The notes under the pieces: generated by a model
The model's database searches: none
What the model saw: the letters and a program-made list of their open reading frames with translations, nothing else
What the model was told of the DNA's origin: nothing
Part shown: positions 1 to 11,800 of the stretch, piece after piece
Layout of the letters: each line of letters starts with the position of its first letter
Position numbering within the stretch: the stretch's first letter is position 1
Made by a program: the position numbers and the translations under genes
Source: Sabethes cyaneus
Taxonomy: Eukaryota > Arthropoda > Insecta > Diptera > Culicidae
Assembly (NCBI RefSeq): GCF_943734655.1
Contig: NC_071355.1
Span: 203,606,439 to 203,670,438, forward strand
DNA: 64,000 bases
Direction of reading: 5' to 3'

Positions 1-252
1 TCACTTTCTCGTAAAACTTGCGCGTGTCATTAGCTTGGAATAGCTGTTCCAGCTCCTCACGATTTCTGTCCTCCCTCTGGCGCTTTTTCCTCCTCAGGAT
101 CGTGGTCAACTCATTCTACGTAATCCCTAATCCCTCCAATCATTGGTTTGTATTCCTCATTCTGGTTGACCCGAGTCTTGGAGTCCCTGAAAACTTAATG
201 TCATGTTTTGGGTAGAGTTCCTGCTTGTCGATAGCGGAGATGAGGGCTGTGT
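1..252 (-). mobile_element. RTE-type non-LTR fragment (EN-RT linker), left part of a split copy
   Basis: The antisense strand of 1-120 encodes a degraded linker (NRE-E-L, DTRKFYEKV). It closely matches 48806-48925 in the same orientation. It appears to continue after the Jockey-like insertion at about 1736-2300, where the EN start and 5' UTR of the same family are seen. No intact frame remains. Confidence 0.7.
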
Positions 253-1730
253 ATTTTATTTATTTATTTATTACTACAATAATTTATCTGAACAATGTTC
301 TTAATAAATAGATTAGCGTCAAATTCATATAATATTAGATCTCTTAAGTTTCGTCACAAATTGCTGTGTAGTTTCATTCAAATCAAAAATTTCGTCAGTC
401 AATTCAAAAGTCCTAATGCAGGCGGTAATGGGTTCTTGATAACCAAACAACATACGATGATAATTGGTTTGTAACAGGCCAGTAGAGCGAAGGGCACGTT
501 GTGAAGCACGGAAATTTATGCGAGACAAAAGCGTCAGCGAGTCAATGTCACCATTCATCAGTTTCGCAATAAAAATAGCCTGATGCAGTTTCCGACGGCG
601 CTCGAGCGTATCGATACCCAGTAGGCGGCAACGGTCTGGATACGGTGGTAGGTTAACAGGATCGCGCCAAGGAAGCTCACGTAGCACAAGTCGGACAAAT
701 CTTTTCTGGATACGTTCAATCCGCAAATTCCAAGACAACTTGCCAAACCAAACCAAATTGCAGTTTTCCAGAATTGGACGAACCAAAGAGCAATAAAGAG
801 CTTTCGGGCAGTGTGGATCCTTAAAGTGACGGGAAATTTTTGATAAAACCAAGTTGACGTGCGGCTTTCGATATCAGAATGGCGTGGTGTAAGTGAAAAG
901 TGAGCTTAGAGTCAAGAACAACACCGAGATCAGTTACAGAATCGACTCTCTTTAGCTTCAGTCCGACCACATGATAGTCAAACAATATTGAGTTTAAAAT
1001 ACGGTGAAACGTTATAACTTCACATTTGGCAATGCTGATCACGAGCCAGTTCCTCCGACACCAGCCAACTAAATCATTTATCAAAGTTTACAGACGACGA
1101 CAATCTTCCGTGTTTCAAACTCCTAAATACAATTTTAGATCATAAGCGTATACAAATTTGCAGCCAGATGGTAGTAACAGCGCGACGTCGTTGAAGATCA
1201 GCATGAATAACAAGGGGCCCATGTTACTTCCTTGCGGCACACCCGAACTGTTGGTAAACTGCGAAGATATACATGCGCCGACTTTAACACGTATGATTCT
1301 TCCACGTAGGTATGAACTTAACCATTCAGTGAATCGGCAAGAAGCTCCAAGTCGCGAAATTTTACGCAGAAGTATACCGTGATTGATACGATCGAAGGCA
1401 ACTTTTAGATCAGTGTAAATGACATCAATTTGTGCTTTCTGTTCCATTTTCGAGACACACGATGAAGTAAACTCCAGTAAATTAGTACATACAGAGCGAC
1501 CCGGCACGAATCCATGTTGGGAAGTAGAGATATAATTCTTCGTCCGGGAAAGAATGACGCCACTAACTATAATCTCAAATAGTCTAGAGCCAGCCGATAG
1601 GCTAGTGATGCCACGGTAATTCCTGACGTTCTGCCGGTCCCCAGATTTAAATACCGGAAACATAAAAGACCGTTTCCATATTTCGTGGAATTTTCCTTGT
1701 GCAAATGACTTGTTCAAAATTGGACACAGT
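253..1730 (-). mobile_element. Jockey-superfamily-like non-LTR retrotransposon, 5'-truncated, broken RT
   Basis: On the minus strand three open pieces (1115-1717, 821-1084 and 325-852) form one reverse transcriptase and its C-terminal region in different frames. Recognisable blocks run in order: FKSGDRQNVRNYRGI, a fingers/palm QHGFVPGRS, DLKVAFDRINH (first catalytic Asp), SGVPQGSNMGPLLF, and AYDLKLYL in place of the usual ADD box. The C-terminal RFVRLVLRELPWRDP region follows. The 3' end is a (TTTA)n run at about 253-272, which is the AAAT tail on the element strand. The 5' end is truncated near 1730. It sits within an antisense RTE copy. It is not functional: there are frameshifts and the second catalytic Asp position reads YD. 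Confidence 0.82.
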
Positions 1731-2300
1731 CACACACAGACACATTTTTATGACACTTATGTTGAAGAACCGGCCCTTAATTCTTAACCAGTACATTCGA
1801 AGATCGATTGGTAACCAGCCTCGATCGATCGCTAACTCGCCTCGATTGTTACAAAGTAGTTGTGGTAACCGAACTATGACTAACTTCAGTCGTAATTCGG
1901 TTGCATCAACTAAATGGACCTAATATGTGCTACTTGGAGATAAGTAGTCCCTCTAAAGCATCTCTCGTTACTACGACGTCCGATCTTATGGCTCTTCAAT
2001 ACGCCGAAGAACACTCAAGTGCTGTCTAGGAAATTGGTAAATGGGCAGTTCACGTTCCAAGTCTTCACTCCATAGTCTATTTTAATCGAGTTGGTCTATT
2101 ACAATTGTTGCGGTTTCCTATCCTTCGAGTCCCCTTCCTTGTTAGCATACGACCAAGTTGTTGGTTGGGGTCGATTACCTGATGTTCCTAGCATTAATCA
2201 TATACCAGTTTGTGTCTCGTGGAGGTAGCCATATAGGAGCTGCTGGATAAAATGCAGAGAACCATGACCATGGGGCATATGCCGTAAGAAGCATATAGGG
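1731..2300 (-). mobile_element. RTE-type non-LTR fragment (EN start and 5' UTR), right part of a split copy
   Basis: 1750-1800 matches the RTE block at 49300-49330 (around GAAGAACCGGCCC). 2140-2290 matches the RTE 5' UTR at 50140-50290, with shared blocks such as ATACGACC near the start and GGAG-TGCTGGA near the end. The sequence is heavily mutated and no frame is open. Confidence 0.6.
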
Positions 2301-3127
2301 AGAAGTATGAAGGGAGTGGTGACTGGTGAGGAGTGAGCAATAGGAATCAGAAGTAAGTAGCTAAATACCACTCAATCTCATATTCAACCTTGGAGTTTAT
2401 CGACCTCGTGTCTAAATTAATGATCAGAAGTTAGCAATAAGAAGCAAAAGATGAGTAGTGAAAAAAGTGTAGGAGGTGAAAAGTAGGAAATGTATAATGA
2501 TAATGCGTCCATATATTATAATTTCTACCATACCGTTCTGATTCAAACTTAGAACAGTATCAAATTTCGAATACTTACCGGATAGAGGACATTCTAACGC
2601 AAACGGTGGTATACAATAAGCAAAATATTTTATCATATTATCGATACTAACGAGCATTTTATTCGAAGTGTTCGAAGTTTGAGACTGTTTTAGGGTTGAA
2701 TCAGAACGAAAATTTATTTTTTATCTGATTGGGCAAAGAGGCTTGCTCAAAGCATTTTCAAAATACATAGAAGCAGTTGAATACGCTAAAGCAAACACAA
2801 TGTCGTAATATGCAATGAAAAAAGACGGCTTCCAGATTTAATACCAGATATTTCAGCAGTGTCAACGCGACAGTGGCGTTTAAGAATTCCTGTACAGTAA
2901 ATATAGTGTATGTTTAATATTGTGTGTAAGAACTCTTACGTTTAGTATCCCTTCAATGTTAGTTACGGGATCGGTGGTAGGAAAACAGTTGTTTTTGGCG
3001 ACGAACGTCTTATAGTTTCCGACCGGCAGCTGTTACACATAAACATTACATCAGTTGTAAAAATCTACACTGTTAAATGATTCTACTTGTAAATAGGTCG
3101 GATTTTGCAGACGCTAGGTTTAAACTA
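2301..3127. other. Intron or flank, nothing recognised
   Basis: AT-rich sequence with only short open frames. I see no domain, terminal repeat or RNA gene here. Confidence 0.5.
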
Positions 3128-4245
3128 CTCAAAATGCTCTTAAAATGTACAAACTCAATTTCTGGGTAAAAAATTCAACCAATTTTGGCTACTTGTTACC
3201 GATAATTGAATTATTCTCTGTGACAACGCACTTTCAAGCTCCTACTAAAGGGTGTCCCACATCAAATTGCACCACGGAGGAACCGCTGTAGCAAATTACC
3301 TAATTGACCGATCCTTTTCAAACTTTCAGACAACGAAATATAATCCATTTTTTGTTGGTTTTGCTTTTGGTATATTTGATTCATTCAACTTCACCCCCAT
3401 AACCGTATGCTCGTATCTTGCGCTTTACTCCACTCAAAAAGTTTTGTACAACCTAGCTACAGCTTCATCTGTACGGAAATTCACTTTTTCTTCATGTCTT
3501 CCTCAGACTTGACCTCCTTGGGATGCTTCCATAGCGCCTGCTTCATAATAGCCTAGTATTTTTCGATGGGCCTTAATTCCGGTGCGTTGGAGGCGTGCCT
3601 CCGTTGGCTTCGTACCACTCCAATACATCCTTTAAATATTGGCACGAAGGTAGATCCGGCCAGAAGATCGTAGGGCCCTCAGGTAGCTTCGACGGAGAAG
3701 CAGATGCTTCTGTGGACACTCCTTGAGGTAAATCTGCCCGTTTACAGTCCCGGTAGTCACAAACGGCGCACTCCGTCTGGCACATGATGTATTTCTTGGC
3801 CAAATTATGTATTTTTTGGCAAACTATGATAGTTTCTGCATCCTTACTTCCTCCGGAACAACAAACTTAAGCTGGGCGGTGAGGGACAGTAACCTCGGAA
3901 GCTGCCGGAAGTCCGTCTTGACGTAATTCTCATCATTCATGATGAGAGAGTTGAGGATTTTCCAGGTGCTTGCGCAAATAAATTCGCGACGTTGCTTTTC
4001 GGGTGACGCCATTTTTTCCAATTTTCGAAAAACTGACCGCGATAAAAATAGAGTGTAAATAATATACCCTAAACTACCTCTACTCAAATTTTTAATAGAA
4101 AATACTCAATGGGAAATTTTCTACAGCGTTTCTTCCGTGGTGCAATTTGATGTGGGACACCCTTTACCAATTTTTTGGTTGAAAAACTACTCAAAATATG
4201 AGTTTGTACATTTTAACGGAGTTTTGAGCAATTTTAACAAAGTTT
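3128..4245. repeat. Older inverted repeat flanking the ITmD37E copy
   Basis: The stretch around 3128-3190 and the reverse complement of about 4170-4245 share an imperfect inverted repeat of roughly 60 bp. It includes a 16-base match (3142-3157 against 4200-4215). This suggests the mariner copy inserted into a pre-existing foldback element. Confidence 0.45.
3248..4164 (-). mobile_element. ITmD37E-type mariner element with TIRs, internally deleted transposase
   Basis: Near-perfect inverted ends (AAGGGTGTCCCACATC inward) are flanked by TA at 3246-3247 and 4165-4166, the canonical IS630/Tc1/mariner target. The minus strand holds a transposase remnant beginning MASPEKQRR (ATG at about 4011). It jumps to SLIMNDENYVK (first acidic residue), then IFWPDL (second Asp), and after a frameshift APELRPIEKY (the Glu), followed by a stop. 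The helix-turn-helix N-terminus is missing and the segment between the second Asp and the Glu is shortened. At 917 bp it is shorter than autonomous relatives of about 1.3 kb. It is a dead, deletion-derived copy. Confidence 0.85.
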
Positions 4246-5693
4246 CAGCTAAATTCTACCAATTTACGGGTAAACTCAATCAAATTTGATCAGGATTCAA
4301 TCGATTACTGCATGTACTAATCTTATGCTTATTGACCGGACTACTAGTCACCGACCGAAGATAGCAACATCCTACTATTAGTAATAAGTGTTTTTTGTTT
4401 TACACCGTATTTCTAATTATAAGTTTTATCACTAGCTATAAGTTTTATCACTGGAATTCCGATTAAAAAATAGCAAAAACGAACTAATCTTCGTGCAAAA
4501 ATCACATCAGCAGAGCACATCTCAGTCTGTTTCGATATTCTTGTTTATCTCTTCCTTCACTGACGTTTCAATACGATTCCGACCCACGCCGGCGAACAAA
4601 AGTAGTACACACGAGGTGCGTACTATCGCTGCAGTTGGATGTAGTGGTGCGACGCAATGAAAGTTTGCGACAGTCAATTACAAAAGCACTCGATAGCGAC
4701 AATAATCGACCTTTGTTTAAGAGCTTGTTTTGTGTCGGATAAATAATTAATGAAGTAATTAGAAACTTTTAACTGCAGTCCATAACTTGTCACACTAAAG
4801 GAGGTTACAAGTCGTAATCGAAATACGCGTATCTGTAAGATAGCTTTAAGGCAGTAGAAGTAAATGGAAATTGCTCCAAGGTTTCTAGTTGATTAGTGAG
4901 TTTATAATTATTTTGTTATGAAGCTGCCTACTGATAACACTATTCACCCGAACTGTGTTTAGCCAAAGCAAAATTGCTTCTGTACTATTCGTTCAAATAA
5001 TCATGAATATCAAAAGGACTAGATACTGCTTGGCTGGCTTACAGTTGGCTCATCGATTGGCCCGGGCTTCCTCCAGTCAAGCGTCGTGCAATCTAAAAGT
5101 ACACAAACAGCCATTTATTTTCACGACTTTTACTTCTGTTCTGTAAACAAGCAGATAATTCATAGAAGAATTTGCCACGCACTAAAAGCGTTTCGCGCTT
5201 CGGTCGTTTCACGGATCTGTATATCTGATTTGGAGGGCAATCCTCGTGCCATGCCAGCCAGCCAGCAAGGAGATCACGAACTGGGAAGCGAAGTAAATAG
5301 AAAGAAGACAAAATTTATTCGGAATGAATGTGGCGCAAATTGTTATAAAATTCTGCCTACGAACGAAGGGCGCCGCACCGGGGGAAGCGAACAATAATGT
5401 CTGCGAACAGAAAGCGTGCAATAAAATTCCGACATTGTTTTCGCGATGAATTTTAGTGCGGGCACCTTTCTATTCGATGCAAAATGGTATTGATTTTTGG
5501 ATTTATGGGAAACAGCTGCGTTTTTATTGATAAACCCAATCTAGCTTTGGGACAAAAATTTTTCGGTTTTAATTTTCATGCAAATCGACATACAATGAGT
5601 ACGTACACTATGTCCCAGCTATCGGGAATTTACATACCACTGCGAATGTTTTCAAAATAACTCACGTTTTTCGTTTTTTATTTCCATTTTCAG
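4246..5693. other. Intron or flank upstream of the first visible exon, nothing recognised
   Basis: I searched for the missing 5' Beat exons (signal peptide, Ig1 start) and saw none. Short open frames around 5086-5421 overlap on both strands and show no domain. Confidence 0.5.
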
Positions 5694-5823
5694 AATTTAC
5701 TATCCAATGAAAGCCACGTAGTCATTAAAGCAGCAAATGTATCGGGGAAGTTCAGCTGCGAAGTTTCAGCAGATGCGCCATCCTTTCACACTATAATAGT
5801 TTCCGGTGACATGGAAGTAATAG
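5694..5823 (+). CDS. Beat-family exon: end of Ig1
   Basis: The acceptor is a pyrimidine-rich TTTCCATTTTCAG directly before 5694 and the donor is GTAAGT at 5824. The 130-nt exon starts in phase 0 and leaves one base (G) for the next codon. It encodes 43 residues, including the Ig1 C-terminal cysteine in SGKFSCEVS followed by the Beat-typical ADAPSFHT and a GDMEV end. The incoming exon must carry the Ig1 start; no matching exon was found in bases 1-5690. Confidence 0.88.
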
Positions 5824-8800
5824 GTAAGTTGATTTCTGATGTAAATATTTTTATTGAATTATGCCGGTTTTAGTTTGACATTGACTATTCTTTTCAAGTT
5901 TATGGCATACATATTTTTTAGGCTAATTTCAAGCGTTACTGATCGTTGCGTAAAACTCAGACCATTTACATTCTACTCACCCGCAACAACGTTTCTCCAA
6001 AGTTGCACACCATTTGCTGCGGCTAATATCCCTTTATTTGATGATGCTATTTTGACCTCGAGAAATTAAAGTTTGGTGCGTTAGTTTTTCTTTTTCTGTC
6101 CTTTCCGTACTAAGGGCTTGAACTAACCAGAATCTACAAAGGACTACGTTCAGCAATGCCGGGCTCAGCAAAAACGAAAGTCTCGAGCAGACGTTTTATT
6201 ACTAGCTTCTTTTTAACTAGGAAATACGACTGTTACGGAAGTTCACATCAAACGCGTAATTCTTTGCTTGCAGTCTTTTCTTTGAATTTCTTTTATCTCC
6301 CACCGCCGACGCAGACGTATCGCAGTTTCCGTCTTGGAAATTTGGTGCCCGCCTCCCTCCGGCGTATCCGACTTTCAGCTTCAGCCTCCGGAGACGTCCC
6401 TCACGATTAACCTTCCAGTAGGCAGGGCAGACGGTTGTCCGGGTTATCAAAATCTCGCAAAACGCTCGGGAAGCACCTTTACCGAAGGCTGCGAGTTGAA
6501 GGAAAGATGGCGGAAGATAGCAAGATTTTCACCAAAAGACATCTCCACCACCGTGTGTTCCACCGTCGTTCATCCTTAACGATTCAAAGGCATTTTATCT
6601 TATCTTCAATGGGATGATGTCTCTTTTAATTTTACACTCGATATAACTTGATGACGGTTTGTCCACCGGGTGAGGTTGACGCGGGATTATTTGCGATAAA
6701 GACGGCTCTGTCTGACCTGCTGCTGTCAGTGTGGAAAATGTTACTATCTATAACGTTGACTCTCAATGGATTTAACTTTAAACAGAGACAAATAAATTGC
6801 TCTCGAAAGTCTGTCCTTTTTGGAAATTGTGGTATTGTCCTTATTAAGTGTGCCATAAATTATATGTAAATCAAGGCTTATATATTCAAGTAAGAGGTCT
6901 AGTAAATATCACAAGATCACAAGAAAAAGATGGATGCTAAATATTTACTATTTGTTTCAATTTTGTCAAATCTTGCTGAACTATTAACAAGATAAATATT
7001 ATAAGAACTTCTTTTTCTTTTTTTTTTCTCTGGTTAATTCAATCACTAGTGTAATGACAATCATATGAAATAAGTACCTCAAGAATCTCAAATAACCATA
7101 AAACGAGTGATAATCCGCATGGTTTTATTTTTGTTTATGAAAGATGCGTAAATTTAAAGAAAAATAGTGAAAACGCATGCCATATCGACCACAAAACTGA
7201 ATTACTATGGCAAGGAAACGATACTTTTGCAACACAATATTATTCTACCTACTTAATGATAATAATCTCATTAGGTTATAGTAACAGTATAATAAGGAGC
7301 TGTGGGATATCTGATATACATTTGTTATACAAAATATTTATTGAATAGTTTTGCTACAAAAGCTAATGAGCCGTGGCTAAGGTGCTTGAACTCGGTACTA
7401 TCGAAACCAAGGGCCTTTCTGGCGTTAAATCCACGTTTGCCGTAGTTTTTTTTCCTCTGGTAGCAAGCTATCCCATCAATAACTTCCTCAACTTCCTCAG
7501 CGACAAAGTTCTCGAGTAGACTGACGCTGTTCTGCCCCAAGGTGTGAGACAATAGAAACTTGCACCGAAGTACGTTCGGTGATTTGTTTGGAATAATTAG
7601 AAGATTTTCCTCACCTGAGCCTAAAGCCGATACAGGATTAGGTATGACTTTTAGCCTGTTTTCAAGAGCCTTGGTCATAAACCATAGAATGAGATGGAAT
7701 TCACCAGAAGTTTTGATAGAAACCCCTCATTCTTCGATCTTAAATCCGCTCCTGGATTACCCTAGAGATAAGACCGTTGGTGTTAATGCTGGTAGATAAC
7801 ACAAAACAACATGATTTGCAGACAAGTCCTCACCTGATGTTGTTGATTGGAGACTTACTTATGTGTCCATTTCCGTCGGTCCGGCAGAACAAAGGGATAA
7901 AATCAGAGATCTCCACTGCTGACGGTTACACGCCTTGGATTTTACCTGTCGCCAGGACAAGTTCGCGTCTACAGCCCGGATGTCGTTGGCTAAGCTACGG
8001 CGCCATGAGCCTCTGGGTCTGCCATTTCCACGCTGGCCTTGTGGATTCCAGTCGAGGGCTTCTCTGCAGACCTCGTTCGCTTCTTTCCTCAAGGTGTGTC
8101 CGATCCACTTCCACCTACGTTCACGAATTTCTATGGCTATCGACCGTTGATGACACCGACGATGGAGTTTCTCATTGGATATCCAGTTGTCATGCCACCA
8201 GGCCCGAATGATATATCGCAGGCACCGGTTAATGGATAGCTGCTGTTTTAGCGTTGTCTCCGCTGGGACGCACCACGTTTCGCAGGCATACAGCAGGATA
8301 CGGGTTTTCGTACGTAGAGTTATCTGCTTTGCGCGCCAAATGTTTCCCTGCAAAGGCACCTGATCCGTGTGGCTATATCAGTCTTGTTACCACCATCGGG
8401 CGTTGTCTGGTTACCAAGATATTGAAAGGCGTCTACTTGCTCAATTTATTGTCCCGCTACTGCGAAGTTGGTGGAATTGTCCATGTTCACTACCATACAT
8501 TGCCGGTTTTGTTGGTCTCTGACATTTGAAACTCGGAAGAATTGTTCAAAATGTTCAGTCCATCGCTTAAGCTGTTGTGTACGGTCAGTCACTAGCTGAC
8601 CTAGTGGATTTGGAGATCCTCCCTCGGGATTTTCTCAACCACGCCGTTCAGCTGGCTGTAAAAACTCTCTTCTCCTGCAGGTCGGCAGCATTTGTTGGCA
8701 CATAGCACTGAATTGCTGTAAGGTTCCTAACCCGTGTTCTGAATCTGGTCGATTGGAGACCTGGCACTGTAATGTGTGACGGAAAGCGTTCATTGGAAAG

Positions 8801-11800
8801 ATTCCAGTGCCTGGTCGATCCGCTTTTGAGTGTCCAGAGGTTATCTGGGATTTATATTTTGGTCGACGATACGCTGGAGCTCGACCCAGTTTATAGAGTG
8901 TTAGTTTTGCGCTCGATAGTGATTGGATGACAGACACATTCGGCAGAAAGTTATCCACAATGAAATAAACCCCCGATCTGAAGTTTCTAATCGAAGAGTA
9001 CGGGTCCAAAAAGTTATTGGCCGATCTCGAAGTCGTCGACCAGTGCGTTCGAGTTCTAGTTTCTGTTTCGGTTTCGACAGAATTTATACCGATTATTAAG
9101 GTCACTCGCAGTGGAGTTACCGAGAACTACGCGCGCGTGCGAAGCTCTACCTTCCTCTAGGTACTTCGACCCACCAGGACGGATGGAGTAAGATACGCTG
9201 GGCCATCAATGAGGCTGCAACCATGGTGCTAGGTGAGGTAACTTCGAGCGCACGAAATGATTGGTTTGACGGGAAATGCCAATAAGCGACGGAGAGGAAA
9301 ATAGAGCTTGGAAAAACTATCTAACCATTGCCACGAGGGAGAATTTGATTAGGTATTGACGAGCGCGGAATGAGTTGACCACGATTCTGAGGAAGAAAAG
9401 CCGTCAGAAGGAGGATAGAGATCGTGAGGAGCTAGAATAACTATTCCGGGTTAATGAGAGCGTAACTATTTGAACGAGCTATTGCGGACTATTTTTGGAG
9501 GAGTACAAACGGATAGTGGAGAGTGGCGAGTCACGAACAACACTCGACACCATCAATAGAAGGGCCCACCGTGCTAGATGACTTGACCAGGTTGAAGCCG
9601 ACTTGCGTGCGCCAAGACGCTCAACTAATTGGCGCGAAAGTAACCCAGGACCGAGTACAGTGGAATAGAATTCATGATACTGCAAAGGCCACCCGGCTCC
9701 TCTACTGGTAGAACGAACGAACCCAATTGTATAATTAAGAACCGCCACATTGGTTTGGCTAAATCTAATCATTATTAAGCGGTAGTACTAGCTAAGGCTC
9801 TGATATTTTAGGACAGTAACTAGACGGCCTCGAAGAATTTTAAATTAAAGCTTGGCAGCAGTTTACATTGCGCCGTACATCAATGGCCACGCGCCATGCT
9901 TCTTTCGGTTGTGTCTCAAGAACTGAGAATCTGAGTGGTAGACGGTAATTTCCGACTTGAGCTATGATGACGATGATGTTATCTACTTTTCACAGAGAAA
10001 ATCGAGCAATTCAATATGTTTGATTCTCAGAGAGGCTGCGTTCCAATTGACTATGGTGAGGGTTTCACGGTACATACTTGCTGACGATGGAAACTATAAC
10101 TTAGAGCTGCTCAACTAAGATCTTGCCGGAGACAAGTTGGACGAGCTCTTCGGTCTTCCGGCGCACCGGAAGCAATACCGGCATTCGTCAATTCTGGTGC
10201 GACAGCAGGAGTACTGCAAGCCATTGAGCGGGTTGTTGAAGTTATGAACCCAGCAAAAACCAACTCATATATCAATGTACGAAAATTATCGTTATTGACT
10301 TTTAATAAATTCAGTATCGTAAATATAGCCTAATGAAATGCACACAAGTTTATATTCTGTCGTATTTGACGATAGCAAGAGACTGAACTGCGACTTCCAG
10401 TATAGAATTGTATAGCATAATAAGACTAATCGCTTTGAGTCGGGTCTTATCGCATACAAAGATTTATAAAGTTGAATTGTTAACGTATATTTTGTAGTAC
10501 GTATATGGCCTCCAAATAAGTACGCATATGCTAGTTTTGTGCATCAGATACGATTTTTCATGATATATATAGGTACATATAACTCATTTGTTACTCTGAT
10601 ATGCGTACGAAAATGTTTGCTGGGAAGGCGTTTCCATGGCTGTTGACAGGAAGCGGGAATAGGAATGGGACCTGCCGATGAGGCTTAAGAGCAGAATACT
10701 TGGGCTGTCTATTAGCTCGACTCTAGCGATGGGTTACTTGTTGTCGGCTGCATTTGGAATCTCTCAATCCTTGGCTTCTGCTGCAACCCGACGATTCGGT
10801 TAGTAGATAGCCTGCGGCTTCACTCCAGTCCTTTCCAGTTCAGTTTTCACAGTTGCCATATCGATGACCCCGGTTGTGAAACACTCGTCATTTTTGAAGT
10901 TTACAGTGTGACACATATACATGGAAAGAAATTCGATTCCGCTACAATTATTAAAATCATGAAATCAAGAAGTTTGAATTGCTGTCAAATCATGACTGAA
11001 CTTCCATATCAGGGAGCACAAAATCATAAATAATAGTTCATGATTGTGCGTTGTGTTGTACTGCAAGAAGTTCGTGGTATTCGTATTCGTGGATTATTAT
11101 TCATGGTGTATTTTCATAAAACATTAGCTAGAAACCTGAAATCATGAGTCATTTTGCGCATTTTGGAGAATAAATTTCTACCCGTGTATATTCGAACAAA
11201 AATCATTATATGCTTTTAGCGGCATATACAATTAAAACAATCAAACTAAGGTCACGTGTGTGTGGCATCATGACTTAAGTCTTACTTGACGTAGTTTCAT
11301 TTTCGTATTGTGTCTCGTTCGGTGTACACGTACCAAAGTTCAAGTTACGGTCGTTGATAATAAATAAATTGTTAAACGGTGCTACATGCGACACTATTCA
11401 CCGTGACTTCAAACATCACGGCATAAAAAGAGGATTTGTATACTATACACTAAAAAGATTTGTGAAGACGAGATCTGTCGAAAACCGTAACAAAAACCGG
11501 AAGAAAACGAAGTGTTAGACCTGCAGAGGTCAAAAAGGTTGTTCGAGAGCAGTTCGCAGTTGCACGGAAAATGACAGTTCAGCTGAATATCAAATTCAGC
11601 TGCAGCTTCGTCGAATTTTGAAAATGGATCTGGATATGAAGGCATTCAAAAAACGTAAAATCCATGGATTAACGGAAACAATAAAACAAAAACGGCAGGA
11701 AAGATGCAAACTGCTGCTCTGTCGGCACGGTGTTTCAGAAGTGATCTATTCTGAAAAGAAGTTGTTTGTTCTTCAAACACCGCATCATGCTCAAAATGAT

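Noticed and set aside
1..5693. Search for the missing 5' exons of the Beat-family gene
   Set aside because: No signal peptide or Ig1 start with suitable splice sites was found; they are assumed to lie upstream of the window.
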